Assembly: GCA_016210845.1 (NCBI GenBank)
Contig: JACQTK010000170.1
Location: forward strand, 1 to 46,483
Direction of reading: 5' to 3'
Length of the DNA: 46,483 nucleotides
Source: Acidobacteriota bacterium
Lineage (GTDB): Bacteria; Acidobacteriota; Vicinamibacteria; Vicinamibacterales; UBA2999
The notes under the pieces: generated by a model
What the model saw: the letters and a program-made list of their open reading frames with translations, nothing else
What the model was told of the DNA's origin: nothing
Database searches by the model: none
Shown here: positions 24,125-32,286 of the stretch, piece by piece
How the letters are laid out: each line of letters starts with the position of its first letter
Position numbering within the stretch: position 1 is the stretch's first letter
Position numbers and translations under genes: made by a program

Positions 24125-25477
24125 TCACGCTCGACGCCTGACGTGCAGCCGAATCGGCGTGCCGACAAAGCCGAACGCGTCGCGGATCTGGTTGATGAGA
24201 AAGCGCGAATACGAGAAGTGAAACCGCGTGGCGACGTTGGTGAAGAACACGAACACCGGCGGCGCCACGCCGGTTTGCGCGGCGTAGAGAATCCGTACGT
24301 GCTTGCGCCCTGGACTCGCGGGCGGATGGGCGGCGGTCACTGAGGCGACGAAGCGGTTCAGCTCGGGCGTCGCGACGCGCTGCTTCCGGGACTCCGCCAC
24401 GCGGTCGATCGTCTCGAGCAGCTTCGGCGCCCGCTCCCCCGTGAGCGCGGAAATGTGCAGCACGGGCGCGTAGTCCAGGAACTTCAGCCGCCGCCGCAGC
24501 TCCTCGTCGAACGTCTTGACGAACTCCGGTCCGCGGTCCTTCATCAAGTCCCACTTGTTGGCTGCGATGATCACGCCGCAGCCTGCCCTGTCGGCCTCGC
24601 CAGCGATGGCGGCATCCTGGTCCGTGGCACCCTGCGTGGCGTCGATGACGACCACCACGACGTCGGCCGCCTCGATGGAGCGCCGCGCCAGCAGCACGCT
24701 GACGCTTTCAACCGGGCCGCTGCGCGCCACGCGGCCGGGGCGCCTGATTCCAGCGGTGTCGACGATCCGAAAGCGGCGGCGGTGCCAGGTGAGCACGGCG
24801 TCCACGGCGTCGCGAGTGGTGCCCGGGAACTCGCTGACGATCATGCGTTCCTCGCGCAGCAGGCGATTGACGAGCGACGACTTCCCCACGTTCGGCCGCC
24901 CCACGATCGCCACGGCCACCTCGTCCGCGCGTGGCTCGCCGCGCCGCGACGGAAACGTCGCGCGTTCCCTTGGGAGACGAAGCCGCCCGACCACGCCGTC
25001 GAGCAGCTCGCCCACGCCCAGGCCGTGCTCCGCCGAGATCTCGTAGACCGGTTCGAAGCCGAGGCCATAGAACTCCAGCGCCCCTTCGCGGGCGCGCCGA
25101 TCGTCGCTCTTGTTGACGGCGACGACGACGGGCTTGCCCGCCTCGCGCAGGACCTCGGCGATCTGCTCGTCGCCAGGCACCAGGCCTTCGCGTCCATCCA
25201 CTACGAGCACAAGGAGATCCGCGGCCGCCACCGCGCGGCGGCCGCGCTCGAGCACCAGCGCGTGGAGGGGGTCCTCGCTGGCACCGAACATGCCGCCCGT
25301 ATCCACCAGCTCGAACCGCGCTCCCTGCCACTCCGCCGGCTGGGCGATCACGTCGCGTGTGGTTCCAGGGATCGCCGTGACGATCGCGCGTCGAGTCTCC
25401 GTCAACCGGTTGAACAGCGTGGACTTGCCGACGTTCGGGCGGCCGACGAGCACCACGGACGGAGGCTTCGGCGTCAT
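24125..25477 (-). CDS. der: Ribosome-assembly GTPase Der
   Basis: Der (EngA) has two tandem GTPase domains and a KH-like domain, and helps assemble the 50S subunit. Domain 1 (about 5-165): GRPNVGKSTLF, PGTTRD, DTGG, and NKSD. Domain 2 (about 185-355): GRPNVGKSSLV, PGTTRDAVD, DTAGIRRPG, and NKWD. The C-terminal KH-like region ends VRILYAAQTGVAPPVFVFF and FLINQIRDAFGFVGTPIRL. Length (450) is normal. The start is ATG 25477. It is divergent from the HU/IHF gene with a 139-base gap. Confidence 0.97.
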   Translation of the reverse strand: MTPKPPSVVLVGRPNVGKSTLFNRLTETRRAIVTAIPGTTRDVIAQPAEWQGARFELVDTGGMFGASEDPLHALVLERGRRAVAAADLLVLVVDGREGLVPGDEQIAEVLREAGKPVVVAVNKSDDRRAREGALEFYGLGFEPVYEISAEHGLGVGELLDGVVGRLRLPRERATFPSRRGEPRADEVAVAIVGRPNVGKSSLVNRLLREERMIVSEFPGTTRDAVDAVLTWHRRRFRIVDTAGIRRPGRVARSGPVESVSVLLARRSIEAADVVVVVIDATQGATDQDAAIAGEADRAGCGVIIAANKWDLMKDRGPEFVKTFDEELRRRLKFLDYAPVLHISALTGERAPKLLETIDRVAESRKQRVATPELNRFVASVTAAHPPASPGRKHVRILYAAQTGVAPPVFVFFTNVATRFHFSYSRFLINQIRDAFGFVGTPIRLHVRRRA

Positions 25478-25554
25478 GGGCGCTCACGCACCTGAGCCGA
25501 ATCGCGCCCAGCGGTGGCATTTCCTCGCGAATCCCGGGCCCGTCCGTAGGTTGT

Positions 25555-25584
25555 TTGACAAGCGTAAGTGATTCTTTTTATAGT
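25555..25584 (+). promoter_or_regulatory. Sigma-70 type promoter of the HU/IHF gene
   Basis: TTGACA (25555-25560), an 18-base spacer, and TATAGT (25579-25584) lie 33 bases before the ATG at 25617. AGAGGA (about 25600) is the ribosome site. This is the best housekeeping promoter in the window, with an AT-rich spacer that stands out from the GC-rich surroundings. Confidence 0.75.
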
Positions 25585-25616
25585 AGTTACGGTCTTTTCT
25601 CAGAGGATTTTCGCGC

Positions 25617-25886
25617 ATGATCAAGGTTGACATCGTCAACGAGGTCTCGAAAACCGCCGATATCACCAAGGTCAAGGCTGAGGTGGCCGTGGACGCCGTT
25701 CTCGACGCGATGCGCCTGTCCATGCAGCGGGGAGACCGGATCGAGCTCCGCGGATTCGGAGTGTTCCAGGTGAAGCCGCGCAAGCGCGGCATCGGCCGTA
25801 ACCCACGCACTGGCAAGGAAGTCCGCATCCCACCCGGACGGACGATCCGCTTCAAGCCCGGCAAAGACCTCCAGAACATCGGATAA
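25617..25886 (+). CDS. HU/IHF family DNA-binding protein
   Basis: 89 residues, full length for the HU/IHF family of nucleoid-bending proteins. The helical N-terminus includes IVNEVSKTADITKVKAEVAVDAVL. The strand block RIELRGFGVFQVK follows, and then the DNA-inserting beta arm with RNPRTGKEVRIPPGRTIRFKPG, including the Asn-Pro of the arm tip. Gene-type (HU versus IHF-alpha) is not resolved; FGVFQV and RNPRTGK fit both. It has its own strong promoter. The M50 protease gene follows after 5 bases. Confidence 0.94.
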   Translation: MIKVDIVNEVSKTADITKVKAEVAVDAVLDAMRLSMQRGDRIELRGFGVFQVKPRKRGIGRNPRTGKEVRIPPGRTIRFKPGKDLQNIG

Positions 25887-25891
25887 GGGGC

Positions 25892-26875
25892 GTGCCCTCG
25901 CCCGTGTCGTCCGGTCAGCAGATAGCCGTTCCACCGTTTCCCCTCGAGCGACGCGCCCGTCAGCCGATCGTGCGGCACCTGATCCTCTTCGTCCTGACGT
26001 TCCTGACCACGACCCTCGTGGGCGCCGAACACTTCGGCAGCTACTACCTCGACTTCGGCACCCGGGAGATGAATCTCTCCGTCGTGGAGGTACTGCTCAA
26101 CGGCCTCTGGTACAGCGCGTCGATCCTTGCCATTCTCGGCGCGCACGAGTTCGGCCACTATTATGCGTGCCGGTACTACGGCGTGGACGCGTCGCTGCCC
26201 TATTTTTTGCCGGCGCCGCTGCCCCTCACGGGCACGCTCGGCGCCTTCATCCGCATCCGTCAGACGATCCCGGGCAAGCGTGAGCTGTTCGACATCGGCA
26301 TCGCCGGACCCATTGCGGGCTTTCTGGTTGCGATCCCCGTGCTGCTGGTGGGCATGAGCCTGTCGCGCGTCACGCCGCTGCCGGCCGACACGCGCGCTTT
26401 CATCGAGCTGGGAGAGCCGCTGCTCTTCAAGGGGGCCGCGTGGCTGTTCTGGGGCACGCCGCCCGAGGGCTATTCGATCAACATGCACCCGATGGCATTC
26501 GCGGCGTGGTTCGGCCTGCTGGCCACGGCGCTCAACCTGTTTCCCATCGGGCAGCTCGACGGCGGGCACATCTCATACGCCGTGCTCGGCCGCAAGAGCA
26601 CGGCGGTGACGCTGGGCACGCTGGCGTGCCTGGTGGGCCTGACGTTCGTCTCCAGCTCCTGGGTGGTATGGACGGTGTTGACGCTGGTGATGCTCCTCAC
26701 CTTCGGCCCGCGCCACCCCCGCACGGCCGACGAGGACGTGCCGCTCGATCGGACGCGGCTCTGGCTGGCCTTTGCCGCGCTCGTCATGTTCGTCGTCTGC
26801 TTCACGCCCGCGCCGATTGAGCCGTTCGACATCGTCAATCAGCCCGATTCGCTGCAGGCGCAGGGCGCCCCGTGA
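25892..26875 (+). CDS. Site-2 protease family (M50) membrane metalloprotease
   Basis: 327 residues with about seven hydrophobic segments. The intramembrane zinc site is AHEFGHYYACR (H85, E86, H89), and the third ligand is Asp in NLFPIGQLDGGHI (about residues 215-227). PYFLPAPLPLTGTLGAFIRIR is the conserved family loop. Such proteases cleave membrane-bound anti-sigma factors or other short transmembrane substrates. The start is GTG 25892, with AAGGGG upstream. It is tightly linked to the HU/IHF gene. A perfect 14-base hairpin spans its stop codon. Confidence 0.92.
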   Translation: MPSPVSSGQQIAVPPFPLERRARQPIVRHLILFVLTFLTTTLVGAEHFGSYYLDFGTREMNLSVVEVLLNGLWYSASILAILGAHEFGHYYACRYYGVDASLPYFLPAPLPLTGTLGAFIRIRQTIPGKRELFDIGIAGPIAGFLVAIPVLLVGMSLSRVTPLPADTRAFIELGEPLLFKGAAWLFWGTPPEGYSINMHPMAFAAWFGLLATALNLFPIGQLDGGHISYAVLGRKSTAVTLGTLACLVGLTFVSSSWVVWTVLTLVMLLTFGPRHPRTADEDVPLDRTRLWLAFAALVMFVVCFTPAPIEPFDIVNQPDSLQAQGAP

Positions 26876-26890
26876 AGGGGCGCCCTGCGC
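26858..26890 (+). terminator. Perfect 14-base hairpin across the M50 stop codon
   Basis: GCGCAGGGCGCCCC (26858-26871), loop GTGAA containing the start of the stop codon, and GGGGCGCCCTGCGC (26877-26890). The left arm codes for QAQGAP. There is no U tract, so it may act as a Rho-assisted terminator or mRNA 3' stabiliser, or it may be a local inverted duplication. Confidence 0.5.
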
Positions 26891-26901
26891 GGTCGCGATC
26901 G

Positions 26902-26924
26902 TAGGGCGGGCCATTACGGCCCGC
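26902..26924. repeat. Palindromic repeat, variant stem (GCGGGCC/GGCCCGC)
   Basis: GTAG flank (26901-26904), then GCGGGCC (26906-26912), loop ATTAC, GGCCCGC (26918-26924). It has the GTAG flank seen, in reverse orientation as CTAC, beside the other palindromes, but a different stem sequence. Located in the gap between the convergent M50 and DUF4382 genes. Confidence 0.6.
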
Positions 26925-26940
26925 GTCCACATACTGAGAA

Positions 26941-27519
26941 TTACTCCACGCTGAGGACGGCAATCACCGGCGTCATCATGTAGCGGCCGTTCCCGGTCTC
27001 CCGAATCGACCGATCTCCGTCGAAGTCCAGCAGCATCGTCGTCGTGCCGCTCGCAGGCACCTCGAACTGACGATTGAGCTTGACCTCGCCCGAGGGGATC
27101 TCGACCGACGCGCTCCGCCCTTCGGGCGCGGCAATCGTCGGCGCGCAGGCGTCCCCCGCCGCCGCGTTGTCGAAGTAGATCGTCGCACTGGAGACCACGA
27201 GCCGCACCTGCGTGTAATGGCCCGCAGGCAGCGCGCCGACGCCGAGAACGTCCTGCGCGTCCTGCAGCTTCTTCAAGTCGCACGTCCGGGCGGTCGCGCC
27301 CGCGCCAAACGGCAGCTTCGTGAAGTCGGCCTCCGTGTCGCGATGCGCCGTGACTTCCGAGAAGGTGACGAGCACGGATTTGGCGTCGCTGAACGGGCTG
27401 TCCGTCAGCATCAACCTGAATGTCGCGCCCGTTCCTGATGGGCTGGTCGGCGAGCTCGAGCCGCTGCAGGCCAGCGCGCCCAACGTGCACGCACCGATCG
27501 CCGCGAAAAGCCAACGCAT
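26941..27519 (-). CDS. DUF4382 domain lipoprotein
   Basis: 192 residues from ATG 27519 (MRWLFAAIGACTLGALACSG), which has AGGAGG eight or so bases upstream. LGALAC is a lipobox (Cys 18 or so), followed by a Ser/Pro/Thr-rich linker. The mature domain matches DUF4382: FRLMLTDSPFSDAKSVLVTFSEVTAH, then LPAGHYTQVRLVV and TTTMLLDFDGDRSI near the end. The fold is beta-rich and likely on the outer surface or in the periplasm; function is not established. It stands alone between convergent M50 and the priA operon. Confidence 0.85.
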   Translation of the reverse strand: MRWLFAAIGACTLGALACSGSSSPTSPSGTGATFRLMLTDSPFSDAKSVLVTFSEVTAHRDTEADFTKLPFGAGATARTCDLKKLQDAQDVLGVGALPAGHYTQVRLVVSSATIYFDNAAAGDACAPTIAAPEGRSASVEIPSGEVKLNRQFEVPASGTTTMLLDFDGDRSIRETGNGRYMMTPVIAVLSVE

Positions 27520-27689
27520 AGCGCTTTCCCTCCTGGCCCCGGCAGGGCAAGAGCCGGGCCAGCCTGCGAACTGACCAGGCAACTTCCTCTTTCACAAAGG
27601 GTTATGGCGTCGGGCGGAGTACGTGAAGGGCCCGGCGACCGTCACAGATTCGTATGCTTCTCGAACAAAGTGTGAACGAGCAGTGTGAA

Positions 27690-29978
27690 CTAGAGGATGC
27701 TCACCGGGTCGACGTCGACAGTCGCCCGTCGTCTGACGTGGGGCATCGCCGCGAGCGCGGCTTTCAGGGCCTCGCGCATGTCGGCGCGCCGCGCCCCTTT
27801 CAAGAAGAACTGCACGCGGTGCTCCCCGCGCAGCCGCACGAGCGGCGCCGGTGCGGGTCCGAGGACCGCAAAGCCGCCGCGCGCGGCAGAGGGCCCGAGG
27901 GCGTGGGCCAGGTCGGTGGCGGTGTGCATGGCCGCGGCGAACGTCCGTCCGCGCACGATCACGTTGACCAGCGCCACGACCGGCGGATACCGCATCGCGC
28001 GGCGGTAGGCCAGCTCGCGCTCGAAGAACGCAGGGTAGTCCTGACGGCAGGCGAGCTGGATGCTGTAGTGCTCGGGATAGAGCGTCTGAACGATCGCCTC
28101 GCCTGCGCGCTCGCCGCGGCCGGCGCGGCCGGCCACCTGGGTCAGGAGCTGAAACGTCCGCTCGGCGGCCCGGAAGTCGGCCAGCCCCAGGCCCACGTCC
28201 GCGGAGATCACGCCCACCAGCGTGACTCGCGGAAAATCGTGCCCCTTGGCAATCATCTGCGTGCCGACCAGCACGTCGATCTCGCCAGCGGCGAACCTGG
28301 ACAGCAGCGAGGCGAGCGCTCCCCGCCGCCTCACGGCATCGCGATCCAGGCGCGCGATGCGCGCGTCCGGAAAGCGCTCGCGCAAGTGCTGCTCGACCTT
28401 TTCGGTGCCGAAGCCCGCCTGCTCGAGATACGGAGCCGCGCATTTCCGGCAGGCCGCGGGGACGGTCATGGCGTAGTTGCAGTAGTGGCAGCGGGCCGTC
28501 CAGCCCTTCGACGCCGCCCGGGGCGGGCCCGCCCGGGCCCGATGCACCGTGAGCGACACGCTGCAGTTCGGGCACTCGAAGGTGTCGCCGCACTGGCGGC
28601 AGAAGACGGCCGTGGCATACCCGCGGCGGTTGAGCAGGATCAGGGCCTGTTCGCGGCGATGCAGGCGATCGTCGACGGCGGAGGCGAGCTCGCGGCCGAT
28701 CACCACGTCAGGTCCCTCCTCGGCGTATTCCGCGCGCATGTTCACCAGACGGACCGAGGCCAGCGGGCGATCCAGCACGCGGCGCTCGAGCACGACGCAG
28801 GCGTACTTGCCGGACGTGGCGTGCTGGCACGTTTCCATCGACGGCGTCGCGGATCCGAGCACGACCAGCGCCTGCCCGTGGCTGGCCCGCACGATCGCCA
28901 CGTCGCGCCCGTGGTAGCGAGGCGCCTCTTCCTGCTTGTACGACGTGTCGTGCTCCTCGTCGACGATGACGAGGCCCAGGCGCGTCAGCGGGGAGAACAC
29001 CGCCGAGCGCGTGCCCACCACGACGTCGACCTCGCCGCGGCGGATGCGATGCCACTGGTCGTGGCGCTCGCCGTCCGACAGCGCGCTGTGCTGGACGGCG
29101 ACGCGCGAGCCAAACGCGGCGCGAACACGCGCCGCCACGGAGGGCGTCAGCGCGATCTCGGGCACCAGCACGAGCGCCTGCTTTCCCATCCGGCACACGC
29201 GATCCGCGAGCCGCATGTAGATTTCCGTCTTGCCGCTGCCCGTCACGCCGCGAAGCAGCGCCACCGAGAACCGGCCAGCGTCGGCGAGCGCGGAGAGCCG
29301 ATCCAGCGCTGCCTCCTGCTCGGCCGTCAGCGCCAATGGTGGATCGCGGTCGACGGGGCGGAGAGGCGGCGCATGCATCGCTCCTGCCTCGAAGGGATCG
29401 CGATCGTCGCGCTCCTGGCGGATCGCTGCGAGCCCGTGCGCGACGAGGCGGCGGACGAGATCCCCGCCCACGCCCCGGTCGCGCAGCGTGGCCATCGGCA
29501 GACCGACCGCCGGGGCCGCGAGCATCTCGAGCGCGGCGCGCTGCTTGGCCGTCAGGCCTCTTCCCGGCAGCGGCGGCGCACCTGTGGCTCCGGAGTCGAG
29601 CGCGGCCAGACCGTGCGCCGTGGCCGCGACCACACGCGAGGTCCTGAAGGAGGACGTCTGGCGGCGGGCGCCAGGAGGCAGCGCCACGCCGATGGCATCG
29701 CCGATACCCGACATGTAGTAGTCGGCCACCCATTCGCACAGCGCGACCACGGACGGCGGCAGGAAGGGCTCGCGGTCGAGCACCGCCTCCACATCCCTGG
29801 CCTCGCCGTCTTCGGGCGCGTCCGCGTCGTGGGCGATGACGAGGCCCGTGACACTGCGCGATCCCAGCGGAACGCGCACGCGCGCGCCTACCGGCGGCAG
29901 CGCCGCGTGTGGCTCTGAAAACCGATACGTCAGAGACGCGAGATAGGGAACGGGAACGGCGACGGAGATGAAGCGCAC
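27690..29978 (-). CDS. priA: Primosomal helicase PriA
   Basis: 762 residues. PriA reloads the replisome at stalled forks. The N-terminal DNA-binding region (VRFISVAVPVPYLASLTYRF) is normal. The helicase has Walker A GVTGSGKTEIY, DEEH in VIVDEEHDTSYKQEE, and GSATPS. The zinc region is CRQCGDTFECPNC...CHYCNYAMTVPAACRKC, eight cysteines. Motifs VGTQMIAKGHDFP and QVAGRAGRGERAGE complete the second helicase lobe. GTG 29978 is the only sensible start, with AAGGAG just 3 bases upstream, which is close. It begins 8 bases after the udg stop; last gene of the yicC-priA operon. Confidence 0.95.
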   Translation of the reverse strand: MRFISVAVPVPYLASLTYRFSEPHAALPPVGARVRVPLGSRSVTGLVIAHDADAPEDGEARDVEAVLDREPFLPPSVVALCEWVADYYMSGIGDAIGVALPPGARRQTSSFRTSRVVAATAHGLAALDSGATGAPPLPGRGLTAKQRAALEMLAAPAVGLPMATLRDRGVGGDLVRRLVAHGLAAIRQERDDRDPFEAGAMHAPPLRPVDRDPPLALTAEQEAALDRLSALADAGRFSVALLRGVTGSGKTEIYMRLADRVCRMGKQALVLVPEIALTPSVAARVRAAFGSRVAVQHSALSDGERHDQWHRIRRGEVDVVVGTRSAVFSPLTRLGLVIVDEEHDTSYKQEEAPRYHGRDVAIVRASHGQALVVLGSATPSMETCQHATSGKYACVVLERRVLDRPLASVRLVNMRAEYAEEGPDVVIGRELASAVDDRLHRREQALILLNRRGYATAVFCRQCGDTFECPNCSVSLTVHRARAGPPRAASKGWTARCHYCNYAMTVPAACRKCAAPYLEQAGFGTEKVEQHLRERFPDARIARLDRDAVRRRGALASLLSRFAAGEIDVLVGTQMIAKGHDFPRVTLVGVISADVGLGLADFRAAERTFQLLTQVAGRAGRGERAGEAIVQTLYPEHYSIQLACRQDYPAFFERELAYRRAMRYPPVVALVNVIVRGRTFAAAMHTATDLAHALGPSAARGGFAVLGPAPAPLVRLRGEHRVQFFLKGARRADMREALKAALAAMPHVRRRATVDVDPVSIL

Positions 29979-29986
29979 GCGCTCCT

Positions 29987-30730
29987 TTATGCGCGCTCCT
30001 TCAGAATGGCGCGGACGCGCTTCATATCCTCCCACACTTCCCGCTTGGCCGAGGGCGTCCGCAACAGATAGGCGGGATGATACGTCGGCATGAGGATCGC
30101 GTCGCGGTACTTGTATTCGCGGCCGCGCAGGCGGGTGATCGGGTCGGCCGTGCGCAGCAGCGACTGCGCCGCGAACTTCCCCAGCGCCACGATGACCTGC
30201 GGCCCGATGGTATCGATCTGGCGGAACAGGAACCGCTCGCACTGCTCCACCTCGTCCGGCTCGGGGTTGCGGTTGCTTGGCGGGCGGCACTTGATGACGT
30301 TGGCGATGTAGACGTCCTCCCGCCGAAGACCGATGGCCTCGATGATCTTCGTGAGGAGCTGGCCCGCACGGCCCACGAACGGCTCGCCCTGGATGTCTTC
30401 GTCGGCGCCTGGCGCCTCGCCCACGAACATCAGGTCCGCGTCGGGATTGCCGACGCCGAACACGATCTGCCGCCGGCCCAGCCCGTGGAGCTTGCAGCGG
30501 GTGCAGTCGCCAAGGTCCTCGCGGATGGCGGAGAGCGCTTCGGCTGGGGACCCATACACGCGCACTGGCATCACAGGTTCAAGGGGTTCAAGAGGTACAG
30601 AAGGTTCAGGTCGCCGTTCGAGAGGTTCAGGGTCACCCTGCCGCTGGCGCCAGATTGGTTCACGACGAATGCCCTGGACGCCGAGCTCACCGAAGAACTC
30701 GAGATGGGCTGTGAGCTGATCCCGAATCAT
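29987..30730 (-). CDS. Type-4 uracil-DNA glycosylase (4Fe-4S)
   Basis: 247 residues from ATG 30730 ([20 protein letters not shown]). Family 4 glycosylases remove uracil from DNA and carry an iron-sulfur cluster. The catalytic domain (about 55-247) has [20 protein letters not shown], the cysteines in CTRC, KCRPP, and EQCERF, and the C-terminal [11 protein letters not shown]. Between the N-terminal helix and the domain lies a linker of repeated Leu-Glu-Pro and similar triplets, encoded by 9-base repeats (30572-30640). The start is 2 bases after the coaBC stop, so it is co-translated. Confidence 0.93.
   Translation of the reverse strand: MIRDQLTAHLEFFGELGVQGIRREPIWRQRQGDPEPLERRPEPSVPLEPLEPVMPVRVYGSPAEALSAIREDLGDCTRCKLHGLGRRQIVFGVGNPDADLMFVGEAPGADEDIQGEPFVGRAGQLLTKIIEAIGLRREDVYIANVIKCRPPSNRNPEPDEVEQCERFLFRQIDTIGPQVIVALGKFAAQSLLRTADPITRLRGREYKYRDAILMPTYHPAYLLRTPSAKREVWEDMKRVRAILKERA
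30572..30640 (-). repeat. Nonameric repeat in the uracil-DNA glycosylase linker
   Basis: On the coding strand, imperfect units of the type CTTGAACCY repeat several times and encode LEP triplets ([18 protein letters not shown]). Because the unit is 9 bases, changes in copy number stay in frame. It separates the N-terminal segment from the catalytic domain. Confidence 0.7.
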
Positions 30731-30732
30731 CG

Positions 30733-32061
30733 CTACGCACGAACAGGCGCCGCGGTGCGCTCGCGCACGAGCGGCTCGATTCGGTCCAGGATGGCGGCGG
30801 CCACCTGTCCCTTGCTCTGCGGCGGGAGCGTCCGGTCGCCGTCGGGGCCGACGATCGTCACCTCGTTGGTCTCGACCTCGAACCCCGCGCCGGCGCGTGA
30901 GACGTCGTTGGCCACGACGAGGTCGACCTGCTTGCGCGCGCGCTTCTCGCGCGCCTTGGCCGCCGCGTCCCCGGTCTCGGCGGCGAACCCGACGAGAATC
31001 GGAACGCCCGACGCCGCGCGGGACGGCAGCCGCCCGAGATCGGCCAGGATGTCGCGCGTCCGCTGCAAGGTCAGCGTGGCCGGACCCTCGCTCTTCGCGA
31101 TCTTCCTCGGCGAGGGCTCGGCGGGCGTGTAATCCGCCACGGCGGCGGCCATGATGACGACGTCCGCGCGGGGCGCCTCGGCCATGACGGCCGCGTGCAT
31201 CTCCGCCGCACTCCGGACGCGTACGAGACCATCGACGGCTGGAGGCTCGACGCGGGTGGGCCCCGCAATCAGAATCACGTGCGCCCCGCGCCGCCGCGCC
31301 TCGGCGGCCAGGGCACATCCCATCCGTCCGCTCGACCGGTTGCCGACGTAGCGCACAGGGTCGATGTCCTCGTAGGTCGGACCCGCGGTCACCAGCACGC
31401 GGCGGCCGCGCAGCACGGAGTCGGGCGGCGCCAGCACCAGTTCGGCAGCAGCCACGATGGCAGCCGGTTCGGCCAGGCGACCCTTGCCAATCCAGCCGCA
31501 CGCCAGGTACCCCTCGCCTGGATCGACGAACCGCACGCCGCGGGCGGCCAGCGTCTGCAGGTTCCGCTGCACGGCGTCGTGCGCCAGCATGTTGCTGTTC
31601 ATGGCGGGGGCCAGCAGCACGGGTGCTTTCGTGGCCAAGTACAACGAGCTGAGAAAATCGTCGGCAATCCCGTTGGCGAACTTGCCGATGACGTTGGCGG
31701 TGCACGGCGCCACCAGCAGCAGCGCGATGGCATCGGCAATCGCGACGTGCTCGATGTCGGCGTTCATGCCCGGCTTCCACTGCGACGTGATGACCGGACG
31801 GCGGGTGATCGCCTCGAAGGTCACCGGTCCGACGAAGCGCGCGGCCGAGCGCGTCATCACCGCCACCACCTCGTGGCCGCGCGTCTGCAGGCCGCGGCAC
31901 ACCTCGACCGCCTTGTAGGCGCCGATGCCGCCGGTGACGCCGAGCGCGATCAGAGACCTTCCCAGTTGACAGTTGACAGTTGACGGTTGACAGTTGACGG
32001 TTGACGGTTGACGGTTGACGGTTGACGGTTGACGGTTGGCAGTTGCGGCGATCTCTGTCAA
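30733..32061 (-). CDS. coaBC: Bifunctional phosphopantothenoylcysteine decarboxylase/synthase CoaBC
   Basis: CoaBC makes 4'-phosphopantetheine for coenzyme A. The CoaC half has LGVTGGIGAYKAVEVCRGL, CTANVIGKFANGIADD, PAMNSNM, and the catalytic Cys in GYLACGWIGKGRL. The CoaB half has VTAGPTYEDIDPVRYVGNRSSG and DVVIMAAAVADY. The first ~32 residues (repeats of NRQPSTV) are translated heptamers, not a normal N-terminus. The only standard start in frame is TTG 32061; CTG 31953, after GGGAAGG, would give the expected N-terminus (LIALGVTGG). The real start is uncertain. It sits in the yicC-gmk-rpoZ-coaBC-udg-priA operon. Confidence 0.9.
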   Translation of the reverse strand: MTEIAATANRQPSTVNRQPSTVNCQPSTVNCQLGRSLIALGVTGGIGAYKAVEVCRGLQTRGHEVVAVMTRSAARFVGPVTFEAITRRPVITSQWKPGMNADIEHVAIADAIALLLVAPCTANVIGKFANGIADDFLSSLYLATKAPVLLAPAMNSNMLAHDAVQRNLQTLAARGVRFVDPGEGYLACGWIGKGRLAEPAAIVAAAELVLAPPDSVLRGRRVLVTAGPTYEDIDPVRYVGNRSSGRMGCALAAEARRRGAHVILIAGPTRVEPPAVDGLVRVRSAAEMHAAVMAEAPRADVVIMAAAVADYTPAEPSPRKIAKSEGPATLTLQRTRDILADLGRLPSRAASGVPILVGFAAETGDAAAKAREKRARKQVDLVVANDVSRAGAGFEVETNEVTIVGPDGDRTLPPQSKGQVAAAILDRIEPLVRERTAAPVRA

Positions 32062-32076
32062 CCGTCAACTGTCAAC
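31964..32076. repeat. Heptamer array at the coaBC start
   Basis: Ten perfect AGTTGAC/GGTTGAC units and one decayed unit run from 31964 to 32040. After a 15-base spacer come three units in the opposite orientation (TGTCAAC, CGTCAAC, TGTCAAC; 32056-32076). The last of these runs up to the rpoZ stop codon. The two arms could form a long hairpin in the mRNA. Confidence 0.9.
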
Positions 32077-32243
32077 TATTCCTTATCGAGTTTCTCCACC
32101 TTGCGCCTGAGCACCTCGCGCTGGGCGATCGTCACCTTCTTCTCGCCCGCTTCCCGCGGCACCGCCCCGCGCAGCAGCTGGCGGGCCCGCGCGCTGGCAA
32201 GGGCCACGAACTCGAAGCGATTCTCCTTGGGTGCTCTCTCCAT
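32076..32243 (-). CDS. rpoZ: RNA polymerase omega subunit
   Basis: 55 residues: MERAPKENRFEFVALASAR, then ARQLLRGAVPR and KKVTIAQREVLRRKVEKL. The N-terminal FEFVALASARARQLLRG region matches the omega family's RF-VxxAsxRARQL signature, with a short acidic/basic tail. Omega binds the beta' subunit and helps assemble RNA polymerase. The position between gmk and coaBC is the classic operon arrangement. It is shorter than E. coli omega (91), as in many other phyla. ATG 32243 is preceded by GGAGATC. The stop abuts the heptamer array. Confidence 0.85.
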   Translation of the reverse strand: MERAPKENRFEFVALASARARQLLRGAVPREAGEKKVTIAQREVLRRKVEKLDKE

Positions 32244-32255
32244 GATCTCCTTTTC

Positions 32256-32277
32256 AGGCGGACCTGAAGGTCCGCCT
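32256..32277. repeat. Palindromic repeat between gmk and rpoZ
   Basis: AGGCGGACC (32256-32264), loop TGAA, GGTCCGCCT (32269-32277), then CTCCG. It lies in the 43-base gap of a tight operon, close upstream of the rpoZ start, so the mRNA hairpin could affect rpoZ translation or mRNA decay. Confidence 0.85.
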
Positions 32278-32286
32278 CTCCGTACG

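Noticed and set aside
31964-32076. CRISPR-like or regulatory operator array
   Set aside because: Contiguous heptamers without spacers; better described as a simple repeat expansion.
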